Shown here piece by piece: positions 34,419 to 44,116 of a stretch of 64,000 nt of DNA; position 1 is the stretch's first letter; each line of letters starts with the position of its first letter. The notes under the pieces are model-generated. The model saw only the letters and a program-made list of their open reading frames with translations. It was not told where the DNA came from and searched no databases. The stretch spans positions 61,794 through 125,793 of the forward strand of contig SUXI01000009.1 of NCBI GenBank assembly GCA_015060975.1. Reading direction: 5' to 3'. Source of the stretch: Bacteroidales bacterium. Its GTDB lineage: Bacteria > Bacteroidota > Bacteroidia > Bacteroidales > Muribaculaceae. The position numbers and the translations under genes were made by a program.

Positions 34419-37313
34419 ATGAGAATTTTTTATTTTTTAATCATCACTATTATAAGTTCATTATTCATTGCTTGTGAAGATGATTCAATTGATATAATGC
34501 CGCCACTACCAAATGATGATTTTGTGGGAAATTTCAGAACTCTTGAATTAGGAGCGGAGGCTGAAAATTTTCACATCAATGACACGGTAACATGTTATAT
34601 GATTGCGCCCGACAACAGCCAAATTTCGCGCAAAAGTTACATTTCCAAAAAAAATGGCAAAACAATAGTAAACTTTGAGCAAGGCCTTGCCGATGGCATT
34701 TATCGTTTGCTTTATTTTGAATACAAAATTGAATCAAATGATAGCACAATCACAATGCAATATGGTCTTGGTTGTCGTATTGAAATCTTCAAACAACAAG
34801 TCAGTCTATTAGATTCTTTTGACAAAACACTGCAAATGACAGGTAGTGGCACTGAGGACGACCCATATATAGTAACCTGCGGTCCACACCTATATAATCT
34901 GACATTGGGAGTAAAAGACTTTTATGAATACGACAAATTCAATGGAGCCTATTTCAAACAAGTAGCCGACATCTCACTTCATGATGCATCATATTATTGC
35001 AAACACGAAAATGGCTGGACTCCTATTGGCGATGTTGCATACCCATTTATAGGGACATACGATGGTGGTGGTCATAAAATTACAAATATGTATAGCCACC
35101 ACGAAGAACTTTGTGGGGTTGGTCTATTTGGGCATATAACTAATTCATCTATTCAAAATCTCACAATCGTGAATGCCGACATCTCGGGACCGGTTGGAGT
35201 TGGGGGAATCGCCGGTTGTCTTATGACATTGAGTGGGGAACGCACTACATCTTCAATTATTAATTGCAAAGTAAAAAACAGCAAAATCAAAGCAAGCGGA
35301 GATGGTGTTGCCACCGGTGGATTAGTGGGAATGATCGACATGCATACAGTGGGAATGATTGAGCAATGCCAATCGGAAGGAAATACAATCACGGCCGACT
35401 ATAACGCCGGAGGCATTGTTGGCAGTAGCAGTGCTTATTCATTGACCACAATCGACTTGTGCAAAAACTCAAGTACCGTTACAACCAACTATGCCGGAGC
35501 CGGTGGCATTATAGGTGTTGCTGATACGCTGTCGATAACAACAAGTAGCAACTCTGGAGCTATAACCGGAGCGATAAAATATACGAGTGACAACGAAAAC
35601 TCAATGAGTAGAGGCACCGGTGGTATTTGTGGCGGTTCGGGAGTGTCTTGGATCTCTGGATGTGAAAATAACGGGACAATTACGGGATATGACGGAGTCG
35701 GTGGAATTATAGGCACTACACGTCTTGCCTACACCGAAAGCAACGGTGCTTTATATAACAGCACTTATTTGCGTTATTGCAAAAATACAGGAAACATATC
35801 AGCTCGCAATTCACATGCAGGGGGACTTTGTGGCGAGGCTCAATTGGGTTGCGTAGCATCAATAAACAATGGCACGGTTTCCGCTATGGACCATGTTGGC
35901 GGAATTGCCGGACACACTTCATTGTCGGTTATTCACAACTCGATAAGCACCGGAACGGTAAATGGGCATAATTATGTCGCAGGCATATCGGCCCTTTCCA
36001 ATTCGGGAGTATATACCAATTGCCAAAACTATGGAACGATAAATGCAACCGGATCTCATGCCGCCGGGATTGTCTCACTTTCGGGAAATAACACAATGAT
36101 TCATTATTGTGGCAATCACAACAAAGTATCGGGTGCAAATTCTCCGGTTGGAGGTATAGCAGGTGAATTTGGCGACCCACGAGAATGGTCTCCGATAAAC
36201 ATTGCCGAGGTGGTATTTGGCAGTGCCGAAATTGCTCTTGCATTTCTTGGACCCACATTTGCAGTAATAGAACATGCAAAAAATGTAACTGGAACAGCAA
36301 AATATATAATGAAAGGGGTTGAATTGGGTATAGAAATGGTAATGAAAGTGCCATCAACCACATTATGGGGCTATGGTGTAGATCATTTGGCCAACCCTCA
36401 TCATATTGAAACGATAGAGACTGATATTAAGGCTGATTTAAACAATCGAGTAAATAATATCCTCTCTGAAATAAATGATGTTAGAGGTGAGAAGCATTTT
36501 CAACTTGCCGACACTTTTTCTTCTGATGCATTTATAAATTATTCAAACAACACAGTGTCGTTGTCAAATTATTTGATGCCGTTGTCGGGCAATGACGAGA
36601 CTAATAATGACAATTTCTTTGAAAAAATAAATGACACGATGAGTGAGCGAGCCGAGGAAATACACGAAAACAATACGAATAAGGAAATTGTATATACTGT
36701 TTTTGGTGCAGCAAGCATTATTGCGACAACCGTATGTGCTATTGGTGCAACTGTCGCATCAGGAGGTTTAGCAGCCGGATTTATAGTGACCGGCACTGTA
36801 GCAGGAATTGTGGGCGGCATCAACTCAATTTCAAAAGGAGCAGCCGACTACACTGACAACGTAGTAATTATTTCCCAATGTGTTAATGCTCATGAAATTT
36901 CTTGCAATAATATATCGTCTCATGAGGTAGGTGGTATAGTTGGACATATCTATGATCGTGGTGTGATTAGTGATTGCTTAAATACAGGAAATTTCCCTAA
37001 TGATGGTGGACATTTGGCGGGAAAAGCCGACAATGAGGTTCAGATCTTAAACTCATTATCCTTGGTTGATAATTCCGACGCAAGTCTTATTGGGAAATCA
37101 GGCACTAATTGCAAAGTAGATTATTTATATTTTTATGACGCAAAAACCAACACATTAGATCCTTGTGGAACAGCATTGTCGGCTGATGAGATTTCTGACC
37201 CTAATAGCTATGACGGCTGGGACATAGGCACTTCAAATAATCTATGGACTATACCCACTATCAGTTCGGGCAATTCATTCCCTGTTCCGTTCACATCTGA
37301 AATGACAAAATAA
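34419..37313 (+). CDS. Large GLUG-repeat lipoprotein with an inserted hydrophobic region
   Basis: This 964-aa protein has a lipoprotein signal (lipid-bearing Cys19 in LFIACE), so it is anchored to a membrane, probably on the surface. After an N-terminal domain (30-140), a right-handed beta-helix-like array of GLUG repeats (GGIAG, GGLVG, GGIVG, GGICG, GGIIG) covers about 215-582. Residues 590-815 break the array: they are helical, with a first amphipathic stretch (597-645) and a very hydrophobic glycine/alanine-rich one (757-802). Repeats resume at 837-870. GLUG motifs occur in adhesins and IgA-protease-type surface proteins. The inserted part is unassigned. A paralogue follows 22 bp downstream. 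Confidence 0.82.
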   Translation: MRIFYFLIITIISSLFIACEDDSIDIMPPLPNDDFVGNFRTLELGAEAENFHINDTVTCYMIAPDNSQISRKSYISKKNGKTIVNFEQGLADGIYRLLYFEYKIESNDSTITMQYGLGCRIEIFKQQVSLLDSFDKTLQMTGSGTEDDPYIVTCGPHLYNLTLGVKDFYEYDKFNGAYFKQVADISLHDASYYCKHENGWTPIGDVAYPFIGTYDGGGHKITNMYSHHEELCGVGLFGHITNSSIQNLTIVNADISGPVGVGGIAGCLMTLSGERTTSSIINCKVKNSKIKASGDGVATGGLVGMIDMHTVGMIEQCQSEGNTITADYNAGGIVGSSSAYSLTTIDLCKNSSTVTTNYAGAGGIIGVADTLSITTSSNSGAITGAIKYTSDNENSMSRGTGGICGGSGVSWISGCENNGTITGYDGVGGIIGTTRLAYTESNGALYNSTYLRYCKNTGNISARNSHAGGLCGEAQLGCVASINNGTVSAMDHVGGIAGHTSLSVIHNSISTGTVNGHNYVAGISALSNSGVYTNCQNYGTINATGSHAAGIVSLSGNNTMIHYCGNHNKVSGANSPVGGIAGEFGDPREWSPINIAEVVFGSAEIALAFLGPTFAVIEHAKNVTGTAKYIMKGVELGIEMVMKVPSTTLWGYGVDHLANPHHIETIETDIKADLNNRVNNILSEINDVRGEKHFQLADTFSSDAFINYSNNTVSLSNYLMPLSGNDETNNDNFFEKINDTMSERAEEIHENNTNKEIVYTVFGAASIIATTVCAIGATVASGGLAAGFIVTGTVAGIVGGINSISKGAADYTDNVVIISQCVNAHEISCNNISSHEVGGIVGHIYDRGVISDCLNTGNFPNDGGHLAGKADNEVQILNSLSLVDNSDASLIGKSGTNCKVDYLYFYDAKTNTLDPCGTALSADEISDPNSYDGWDIGTSNNLWTIPTISSGNSFPVPFTSEMTK

Positions 37314-37335
37314 TTAACTAAAACCATACTTAAAT

Positions 37336-40260
37336 ATGACTAAGACTTTAAAACTATTCCTGCTGACGATATTTATATTTAGTATTCATTCGTGCGACGA
37401 TGAATTTGAAAATATCTTCAAACACTCTCGAGTGGAAAAATTTGATTCTCACCATTTGAGTGTATTTCGCATACCGCATATATGCTCAACATCTGTAGTT
37501 GACAGCGATGTTGACATTATAAAAATAAATGGCACATACGTTGGCAGGCTCCATGCCAATATTACACCGGTTAACGACGCAGAGTCGGAAATAGGATTGA
37601 CAATTCCTATTGAATCAACTATCCCCGATGGCACTTATGTAATCAAGGTTGATTCAATCTCCAATCGTTTCATTGCCCAAATTGAGGACCAATTAATTGT
37701 TATAAAAGAGATTAACAACGGTGTTTATTCTGAATATATAGGTTCTCGTTTTACTGATGGCTCCAAGGATAAACCATTCATGATTAATAGCAACGACAAA
37801 TTCAATAAATTTATTTTTGCCCTCAGTAAAGACGAATATCATGGTGCCGGTTTTTATTTCAAACAAACAGCTTATTTTCAATGGTCAAACGATGAACAAA
37901 ATGATGGAGAAGGATTGGCGTCACAATCTTTTGCCGGCAATTACAATGGCGATGATTTTCACTTTAGTGGTGTTGTAGTTAATGGTAAAAATGAAGCAGG
38001 GATATTTAGGCAACTGTTAAACGGAGCAACAATATCAAACTGGCAAATTGAGAATGTAAGCATCAGCAATGGTGAAAGATTAGGGGCTATTGCCGGTTAT
38101 GCACAAGGCACGGTAGAAATAAGTAACATTTCTGTAAATGGAATCATCTCAGGGACTAATAATATTGGTGGACTTATCGGTAGTTGTGCATATGGCTATA
38201 TTTATATGGATAATATAACTATGGGTGCATCTATTTCCGGAACCAAAAACATTGGAGGAGCCATAGGTTATCTAAATTGCTATTGTTCTGTAGATAAATT
38301 TACGACAACAAGCAGTTTTAGGGTTGGAAGTGTAAATGTTTCAGTTTCAAATAACGCCGAAAATGTAGGTGGAGTTATTGGGTTAATTGACAACCATGAA
38401 TTTAACATTACAAATACCGAAGTTATACACACTTCATCAATCGATGACAATGCTCAGGTCATTACCGGGAATTGTAACGTGGGTGGATTAATCGGCAATA
38501 TATTGTATTTATGGGAACCTCAAAGCTCTATTGATAATTGTCGAGTAATATCTCCTCTAAATGCCAATAATTATGGTGGTGGATTTATAGGTTATGCCGA
38601 TATTGCACATAAACTTTCAATCACTAACAGCCAGTCATGTATAATTACTAAACAAGGAAACTATATAGGAGGATTTATTGGCTACCTCAAATATTATAAC
38701 GATAACGATGACTTGCTTACATTCAACAACAACAAAGTTGTTGCAAGCGATAACAGTGAAATTCAAATTAAAGGAGGAGATTATGTAGGTGGGCTTTTTG
38801 GCTATATAAAAGCGAAATCGATATCATTAAAAGGCGAAAATTATATTATGACACCAATATCAGGGAACTCCAACGTTGGTGGCTTAGCCGGAAAAATCGA
38901 AAAAACGACATTTAATATCGGCACTCCATTATATGGCAAATCAAGCACTCAAATATCAGGATTACCAATCGAAGCCAACTCCATTGTAGGTGGGATTGTG
39001 GGATATATGGAGTCATCAACCCTAAAAGGGACTCAATCATTATATCCAACTTCGGGAATAAATCATTTTGATGACAGCAAAGCATCTGTTATTTGCACAG
39101 TTAAAGGCAAAGGTGACAAAGTAGGTGGAGCAGTTGGCTACGCCTATAAATCGGAAATTGAAGGCATCGCAGTGAAAGCTACTGTTTCTAACTCAGGAGG
39201 AATATACACAGGAGGAATTGTAGGATATTTCGAAGATGGAGATCTCGCCGTAAAGTCATGCTCTTTTTCAGGCATCATAACCGGCAACGATTATACCGGA
39301 GGTATTGTCGGCGAAATCAACAAACTCGGACAAATCACCCAATGTGTTAACTATGGTGAAATTACCGGTGGACAAAAGACCGGTGGCATCTGTGGAAAAA
39401 TCAACAATTCAGAAGATGAGCCATGGATTAACGAATGTGCCAATGTAGGGCCAGTTTCAGGCAAGCATTTTGTAGGGGGTATTGTTGGATACATCTCTGC
39501 CGATGGTGAAGGCAACGACTGGACTAAAATTGCCCGAAGCGGAAATTACGGCAACATCACAGCTTCAAGCAGCGATTGGGGTTGTGTTGGGGGTATTGTT
39601 GGTAAATGCGATTCCGATAAAATCAGAGTTAATGATTGTGCAAACCATGGGACCATTACCGGAAATGGGGATTTCAAAGGGATTGGAGGCATTGCAGGAT
39701 CTCTTGGGCAAGATGCCGATGGATTAGAAGAATATGACAATGTCCATGTATATAATTGTGCTAATACAGGGGCTATTGTTTCGGACCGTTCTTCGAGTGC
39801 TCACATGGGGGGGATTGTTGGATATATGGAAGAAGGGAAATGTTTAGCCGAGGATTCTCACGTTGAACGATGCTATAATTGTGGCAGTGTCGGGCCGGCA
39901 AAAGATGCTACCCATGGTGGCATAATCGGTCACTGTGACTATTATGTCGCATTAGAATATTGCATAAATTATGGTAACACACATAATGAAGGGGAGTCAA
40001 TGATAGGGACTGTTGTGACAGGAGGTGTTGTTTATAACAACAACCTATATCATCTTAGCGGAACCGGAGATCATGCTGGTCATAGTTGGAGTTCTACATC
40101 TTTTTCCGAGAGCCAAATGAGTTCTCTTTCCACATTTTCGGGTTACAGTAGTAGCGATTGGAAAGTTGACAAACAACTAAATATGCAAGGCAGTGGCGAA
40201 AGTTCTAAATCAAGAGTAATCCTCACAAGTTGTCCTTTCCAAAATATCGTGTATAAATAA
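37336..40260 (+). CDS. Large GLUG-repeat lipoprotein
   Basis: This 974-aa lipoprotein (lipid-bearing Cys20 in FSIHSCDD) shares the layout of the previous gene. An N-terminal beta domain (25-140) precedes a long array of GLUG-type repeats from about residue 240 to 890 (GGLIG, GGAIG, GGVIG, GGFIG, GGLAG, GGIVG and so on). Repeats late in the array have paired cysteines and the phrase C-x-N-x-G-x-I. The inserted hydrophobic region of the neighbour is absent. It is probably a surface adhesin or ligand-binding protein. The short gap and the shared promoter and terminator make the two a pair. Confidence 0.82.
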   Translation: MTKTLKLFLLTIFIFSIHSCDDEFENIFKHSRVEKFDSHHLSVFRIPHICSTSVVDSDVDIIKINGTYVGRLHANITPVNDAESEIGLTIPIESTIPDGTYVIKVDSISNRFIAQIEDQLIVIKEINNGVYSEYIGSRFTDGSKDKPFMINSNDKFNKFIFALSKDEYHGAGFYFKQTAYFQWSNDEQNDGEGLASQSFAGNYNGDDFHFSGVVVNGKNEAGIFRQLLNGATISNWQIENVSISNGERLGAIAGYAQGTVEISNISVNGIISGTNNIGGLIGSCAYGYIYMDNITMGASISGTKNIGGAIGYLNCYCSVDKFTTTSSFRVGSVNVSVSNNAENVGGVIGLIDNHEFNITNTEVIHTSSIDDNAQVITGNCNVGGLIGNILYLWEPQSSIDNCRVISPLNANNYGGGFIGYADIAHKLSITNSQSCIITKQGNYIGGFIGYLKYYNDNDDLLTFNNNKVVASDNSEIQIKGGDYVGGLFGYIKAKSISLKGENYIMTPISGNSNVGGLAGKIEKTTFNIGTPLYGKSSTQISGLPIEANSIVGGIVGYMESSTLKGTQSLYPTSGINHFDDSKASVICTVKGKGDKVGGAVGYAYKSEIEGIAVKATVSNSGGIYTGGIVGYFEDGDLAVKSCSFSGIITGNDYTGGIVGEINKLGQITQCVNYGEITGGQKTGGICGKINNSEDEPWINECANVGPVSGKHFVGGIVGYISADGEGNDWTKIARSGNYGNITASSSDWGCVGGIVGKCDSDKIRVNDCANHGTITGNGDFKGIGGIAGSLGQDADGLEEYDNVHVYNCANTGAIVSDRSSSAHMGGIVGYMEEGKCLAEDSHVERCYNCGSVGPAKDATHGGIIGHCDYYVALEYCINYGNTHNEGESMIGTVVTGGVVYNNNLYHLSGTGDHAGHSWSSTSFSESQMSSLSTFSGYSSSDWKVDKQLNMQGSGESSKSRVILTSCPFQNIVYK

Positions 40261-40283
40261 CCCCTCCAAATAATATTATTACA

Positions 40284-40320
40284 AGTGGCAGCGAATTATT
40301 CGTTGTCGCTTTTTTGTTTT
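40284..40320 (+). terminator. Terminator of the GLUG pair
   Basis: A 12-bp stem (40284-40295 and 40299-40310, loop TTA) with three G-U pairs is followed by TTTTTTGTTTT. Confidence 0.85.
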
Positions 40321-40335
40321 ATTGGTAATAATAAC

Positions 40336-40343
40336 TACTTTTG
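40336..40343 (+). promoter_or_regulatory. -7 box of the RelA/SpoT gene
   Basis: TACTTTTG, with TTTTG ending at 40316, a 19-bp spacer away. It overlaps the end of the preceding terminator region and gives a leader of about 75 nt. Confidence 0.55.
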
Positions 40344-40422
40344 TGATAGAAAAGGCTAACAAATACACTCTATACTGTAAAAATTCAGTAGTGTTTACAT
40401 AACACACTTAAATGTTGAGATT

Positions 40423-42294
40423 ATGGAAAAAGATTACACATCTTATATAGAGCAAAATGTCTCAGAAATGTTAGATGCGATAAAACGTCGCATTGAGCCT
40501 GAAGATATTGAACGTATCAAAGATGCATTTGAACTCGCTCGAGAAGCTCACAAAAAACAATTTCGCAAATCGGGCGAACCATATATCCTCCACCCTATTG
40601 CTGTTGCTCGTATTATTGCCGAGGAACTTGAATTAGGCGCCGATCCCATTATGGCTGCATTTCTTCACGATGTAGTCGAAGACACCGATTACACTATTGA
40701 AGATATTCGCAAACGCTTTGGCGATGATGTTGCCTTTCTCGTAGGCGTTGTAACCAAAAAGAAAAAAGACCACTACGAACGCTCTAAACAAGTTGATAAC
40801 TACCAACAAATACTTGAATCGGTGCAATTTGATGTGAGAGCATTGCTCATTAAGCTTGCCGACCGCTTACACAATATGCGCACACTCGATAGTATGCGCC
40901 CCGACAAACAGATGAAAATTGCTGGGGAAACCGACTATTTTTATGCTCCGTTGGCCAATCGATTAGGATTATACCACATTAAAAGTGAATTGGAAAATCT
41001 CTCATTCCGTTATAGATGTCCTCAAGAATACGCCGAAATTGAAGCACTCCTTACTCAAGAAAAAGAGAACATCAAAGATATGACAGAAACATTCCTTTCT
41101 CGCATAAAAGAATTATTCTCCCGAGAAGGAATCAAGGCCCGCACCGAAATGCGATTTCGCCCACCATTCAGCATTTGGCGCAAGATGAAAAACAAAGGAT
41201 GTGACTTTTCTCATGTAACAGGAAAACATTATATTCGTATCATATACCCCAACATGACTCAACTGTCGGAAAAAGATATGAGTCTTCGCATTTATTCAGT
41301 ACTCACCGATGTATTTAAAGAACGACCTGGGAGTGTTGCCAATTATATTAATGCACCTAAAGAAAACGGTTATCAAAGTTTCCATGTAAAACTTCTTTCA
41401 CCTCGTGGTAAATGGGAAGAGATACATATTTCATCGGAACGCATGTTGCGTAATTCTCGTCTTGGTTGCGCCGCCGAACGGTCAGAGAAAAACATAAAGG
41501 CTTGGCTTGATAAATTCCGTGAAATACTAAAAGATGTTGCACACCAAAGCAACGATATGGATTTTATGGAGGGGATTACTTCTTCGTTCTACAACGATGA
41601 TATCATGGTATTTACCCCTAAAGGAAAAGCAATAATTCTCCCTAAAAACGCCACAGCCCTCGACTTTGCCTACGAAATTCATAGCCAAGTGGGTCAACAT
41701 GCCAAATATGCTCGCATAAACGGACGATTATCGTCGGTAAAGACAGTGCTACAACGAGGTGACTGCATAGAAATAGGCACTGACGAAAATGTAAATCCAA
41801 AACCCGATTGGCTTGAACATGTACTCACATATAAAGCTAAAAAACAGATTCGCACATTCCTCTCACATCAAAAACGCGTAAAATATATTCTTTGCCCCAA
41901 TTGTCATCCCATTCCTGGCGAAGAGGTTATCGGATTCAAGAGCTCACGAGGGGAAGTCACTCTCCACAAGCGCAACTGTAAAAGTGCCATCAGCATGGCA
42001 TCACAACAAGGCGATTCAATCGTTGCTATAAAGTTTGAAGAAGATCCCGAATTTTTATATCCTGTGAGATTGCTAATACGAGGCATCGACCGTTTTCATC
42101 TTTTGAGCGACCTAATTGAATGCATAACCGAACAACAGCACCTTTCAATGACCGAGCTATCAACAAATACTGTTGACAATATCGCCGAATGCACGATTGA
42201 CTTTGCCGTTCACTCCATAAGAGAGCTAAACGAAGCAATTGAAAGCATAAGTACTATTGATGGCATCGATGAAGTGTATCGTGTAAATATCTAA
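40423..42294 (+). CDS. RelA/SpoT homologue, probably hydrolase-only
   Basis: This 623-aa protein has a HD hydrolase domain, synthetase domain, TGS domain (about 390-450) and a C-terminal ACT-like domain (about 545-623). The (p)ppGpp hydrolase residues are present: H57, H82-D83, E86-D87, and D147 and N151 of DRLHN. The synthetase site is degraded. The segment expected as D-L-x-A-I-R is GKHYIRI, so the Mg-binding aspartate is G267. The usual E-V-Q-I-R-T is E333-I-H-I-S-S. It is shorter than classical Rel (about 730). The most likely role is removal of (p)ppGpp, with synthesis by another enzyme elsewhere. Confidence 0.88.
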   Translation: MEKDYTSYIEQNVSEMLDAIKRRIEPEDIERIKDAFELAREAHKKQFRKSGEPYILHPIAVARIIAEELELGADPIMAAFLHDVVEDTDYTIEDIRKRFGDDVAFLVGVVTKKKKDHYERSKQVDNYQQILESVQFDVRALLIKLADRLHNMRTLDSMRPDKQMKIAGETDYFYAPLANRLGLYHIKSELENLSFRYRCPQEYAEIEALLTQEKENIKDMTETFLSRIKELFSREGIKARTEMRFRPPFSIWRKMKNKGCDFSHVTGKHYIRIIYPNMTQLSEKDMSLRIYSVLTDVFKERPGSVANYINAPKENGYQSFHVKLLSPRGKWEEIHISSERMLRNSRLGCAAERSEKNIKAWLDKFREILKDVAHQSNDMDFMEGITSSFYNDDIMVFTPKGKAIILPKNATALDFAYEIHSQVGQHAKYARINGRLSSVKTVLQRGDCIEIGTDENVNPKPDWLEHVLTYKAKKQIRTFLSHQKRVKYILCPNCHPIPGEEVIGFKSSRGEVTLHKRNCKSAISMASQQGDSIVAIKFEEDPEFLYPVRLLIRGIDRFHLLSDLIECITEQQHLSMTELSTNTVDNIAECTIDFAVHSIRELNEAIESISTIDGIDEVYRVNI

Positions 42295-42365
42295 TTATTT
42301 TGCATCGACAATGCGTTCAAATCCTACTTTAAGGCTATTCAGAGATGATTTTGGAAAAATTTCCA

Positions 42366-42373
42366 TACCTTTG
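42366..42373 (+). promoter_or_regulatory. -7 box of the serine-hydrolase gene
   Basis: TACCTTTG followed by CAG lies inside the longer reading frame that starts at 42345, so translation must start at the ATG at 42396. Confidence 0.6.
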
Positions 42374-42395
42374 CAGGAAATTTAGACGAACTTAT

Positions 42396-43667
42396 ATGAA
42401 ACAATATATATTAATTTTAATTGGAATATTGTGCTTACAGTCGTGTGTACTCACAAAAGGAATCAAATATGGAAATGCATCAGTTGATGATTATACGATA
42501 TTTGATCAGGACACGGTTCACAAAGGTACTAATTCATACAATTTCCACGAGAAACAACAGAACATCAATTTGGTAGATACTCTTAAGTTTGAAATTTATC
42601 GTTCTAAAGCCGACACTCTTCTCAACTTAACACTCCGAGATGCGATGGACTATTATGATATACCATCGGCAGCAATAGTAATTCAAAACGACACTATTCT
42701 TTTTGAACATTATAGCGGTGGCTGGAACAAAGATAGTCAATCATGTATCTTCTCGGTAACCAAAACAGTTACAAGTTTACTATGTGGCAACGCACTTAAA
42801 GATGGTTACATCAAAAATTTAAGCGATCCTGTAACTGATTATATCCCCGAGCTAAAAGATGCAGATGCGACATTTGCCGAACTCAAAATAGAACACCTCT
42901 TGGATATGACAGCGGGGCTCAAATTTAACGAGAATTACAATTGGAATCCATTCTCCAAAATGGCAAAACTCTATTTTGGGAACAACACCCTTAAAGTCCT
43001 AAAAAGTCTGAAATTCATTGACACTCCCGGCGAGAACTTCTCATACGACTCGGCTACTACTGCCATACTCGGATTGGTAATTGAACGAGCTACAGGGCAA
43101 TCATACGCACAATATCTATCTAAAAAGGTATGGCAGCCACTCGGTATGGAGCGAGATGCCCTAATTGGATTGGATAGCAAAAAACACCACACCGCCAAGA
43201 GTTTCGCAGGCCTCACAACAAATGTTAGGGATTTGGCAAAGATTGGTAAACTATTTTTAAATAATGGTGCTTGCAATGGGGTGCAGATTGTTGATTCAAC
43301 TTTTGTAAAACGCTGTTTGAGTACGCATACAGCAGGCATATCAGGCAAAACACAACGAGAATATTCCTACTCTTGGTATTGGGGAGTTGCAGATGAAGAA
43401 AACGGCAAACGCAAATTTTTCAACACTCTCGATGAATTAGAACTTTATTATAAGAACCACCCAGAGAAGAATGTTCACCAAATAAAGAAAAACCTAAAAA
43501 ATGGTTATTTTGCGGTATTGCATAATGGTGGTTTCTGGGGCTTTGGCCTATATGGCCAGGTACTATATGTGAACCCAAGCAAGAATATGATTGCAGTATA
43601 TCTTGGAGCCGACAGACTTAAAGATTTTAACATACTTTTTGAGCAGTTGAGCACTTATTTGAACTAA
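42396..43667 (+). CDS. Beta-lactamase/penicillin-binding-like serine hydrolase, lipoprotein
   Basis: This 423-aa protein has a lipoprotein signal with Cys17 in LCLQSC. The mature part is a class C beta-lactamase-like fold: nucleophile S120 in the SVTK motif (120-123), a Y-x-S-type segment in FSYDSATTAILG, and HNGGFWGFG as the third, KTG-like box. Such periplasmic or surface enzymes act as esterases, D-aminopeptidases or carboxypeptidases; true beta-lactamase activity is not implied. The start was set by the -7 box at 42366-42373. It is a single-gene unit ended by a terminator. Confidence 0.88.
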   Translation: MKQYILILIGILCLQSCVLTKGIKYGNASVDDYTIFDQDTVHKGTNSYNFHEKQQNINLVDTLKFEIYRSKADTLLNLTLRDAMDYYDIPSAAIVIQNDTILFEHYSGGWNKDSQSCIFSVTKTVTSLLCGNALKDGYIKNLSDPVTDYIPELKDADATFAELKIEHLLDMTAGLKFNENYNWNPFSKMAKLYFGNNTLKVLKSLKFIDTPGENFSYDSATTAILGLVIERATGQSYAQYLSKKVWQPLGMERDALIGLDSKKHHTAKSFAGLTTNVRDLAKIGKLFLNNGACNGVQIVDSTFVKRCLSTHTAGISGKTQREYSYSWYWGVADEENGKRKFFNTLDELELYYKNHPEKNVHQIKKNLKNGYFAVLHNGGFWGFGLYGQVLYVNPSKNMIAVYLGADRLKDFNILFEQLSTYLN

Positions 43668-43709
43668 TGCTATTGCTTATTCAAACGATTAAATCAAAAT
43701 TATAAAATA

Positions 43710-43742
43710 AGAATACGAGACTCATTCCGATTCTCGTATTCT
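43710..43742. terminator. Bidirectional-looking terminator
   Basis: A perfect 11-bp stem AGAATACGAGA/TCTCGTATTCT (43710-43720 and 43732-43742). It lies between the serine hydrolase (plus) and the primase remnant (minus), but the T-runs are short. Confidence 0.65.
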
Positions 43743-43769
43743 CCGTTTACACAAAATTATGTATAGTAC

Positions 43770-44034
43770 CTAAAGATTGAACAACTGTTCTTCTATTATA
43801 AAATCACATCCATCTAAATAAGTAGGAACAGGCAATGAAATAGGATGTGGGTTGTACTCCACATACCCAACATTTATAAATATTCTTAGACGTCGAGAAT
43901 GTGATGCTTGGATTGTGGTCGTCATGCTTAAAGCAAAGAGCTTTATGCCTTCTAACTTCTATACCAAGTCTGTCTGCGACTTCTTCTATGGGAAGTTCAT
44001 TTAAACGACTAATAATATTTTGAGGAATATTCAT
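43770..44034 (-). pseudogene. Remnant of a CHC2 zinc-finger primase gene
   Basis: The minus-strand frame 43804-44034 encodes MNIPQNIISRLNELPIEEVA, then C-F-K-H-D-D-H-N-P-S and CWVCG. This is the zinc-binding front of DnaG-like primases from Bacteroides mobile elements. It goes off-frame right after CWVCG. A second frame then reads coherently (PISLPVPTYLDGCDF to EEQLFNL) up to a TAG at 43770-43772, so either a frameshifted tail or the end of another gene is fused there. The catalytic Toprim part is absent. It marks a former mobile element between chromosomal genes. Confidence 0.65.
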
Positions 44035-44116
44035 GTTACTATTTTGCTACTTATCCTTTAATATTAATTCTGACATTTAATATTAGTTCTTAAACTCATC
44101 AAGTCAAATTGTATTG

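Noticed and set aside
35929..36363. 144-aa open frame antisense to the first GLUG gene
   Set aside because: Low-complexity shadow of a repeat gene; no start signal or family resemblance.
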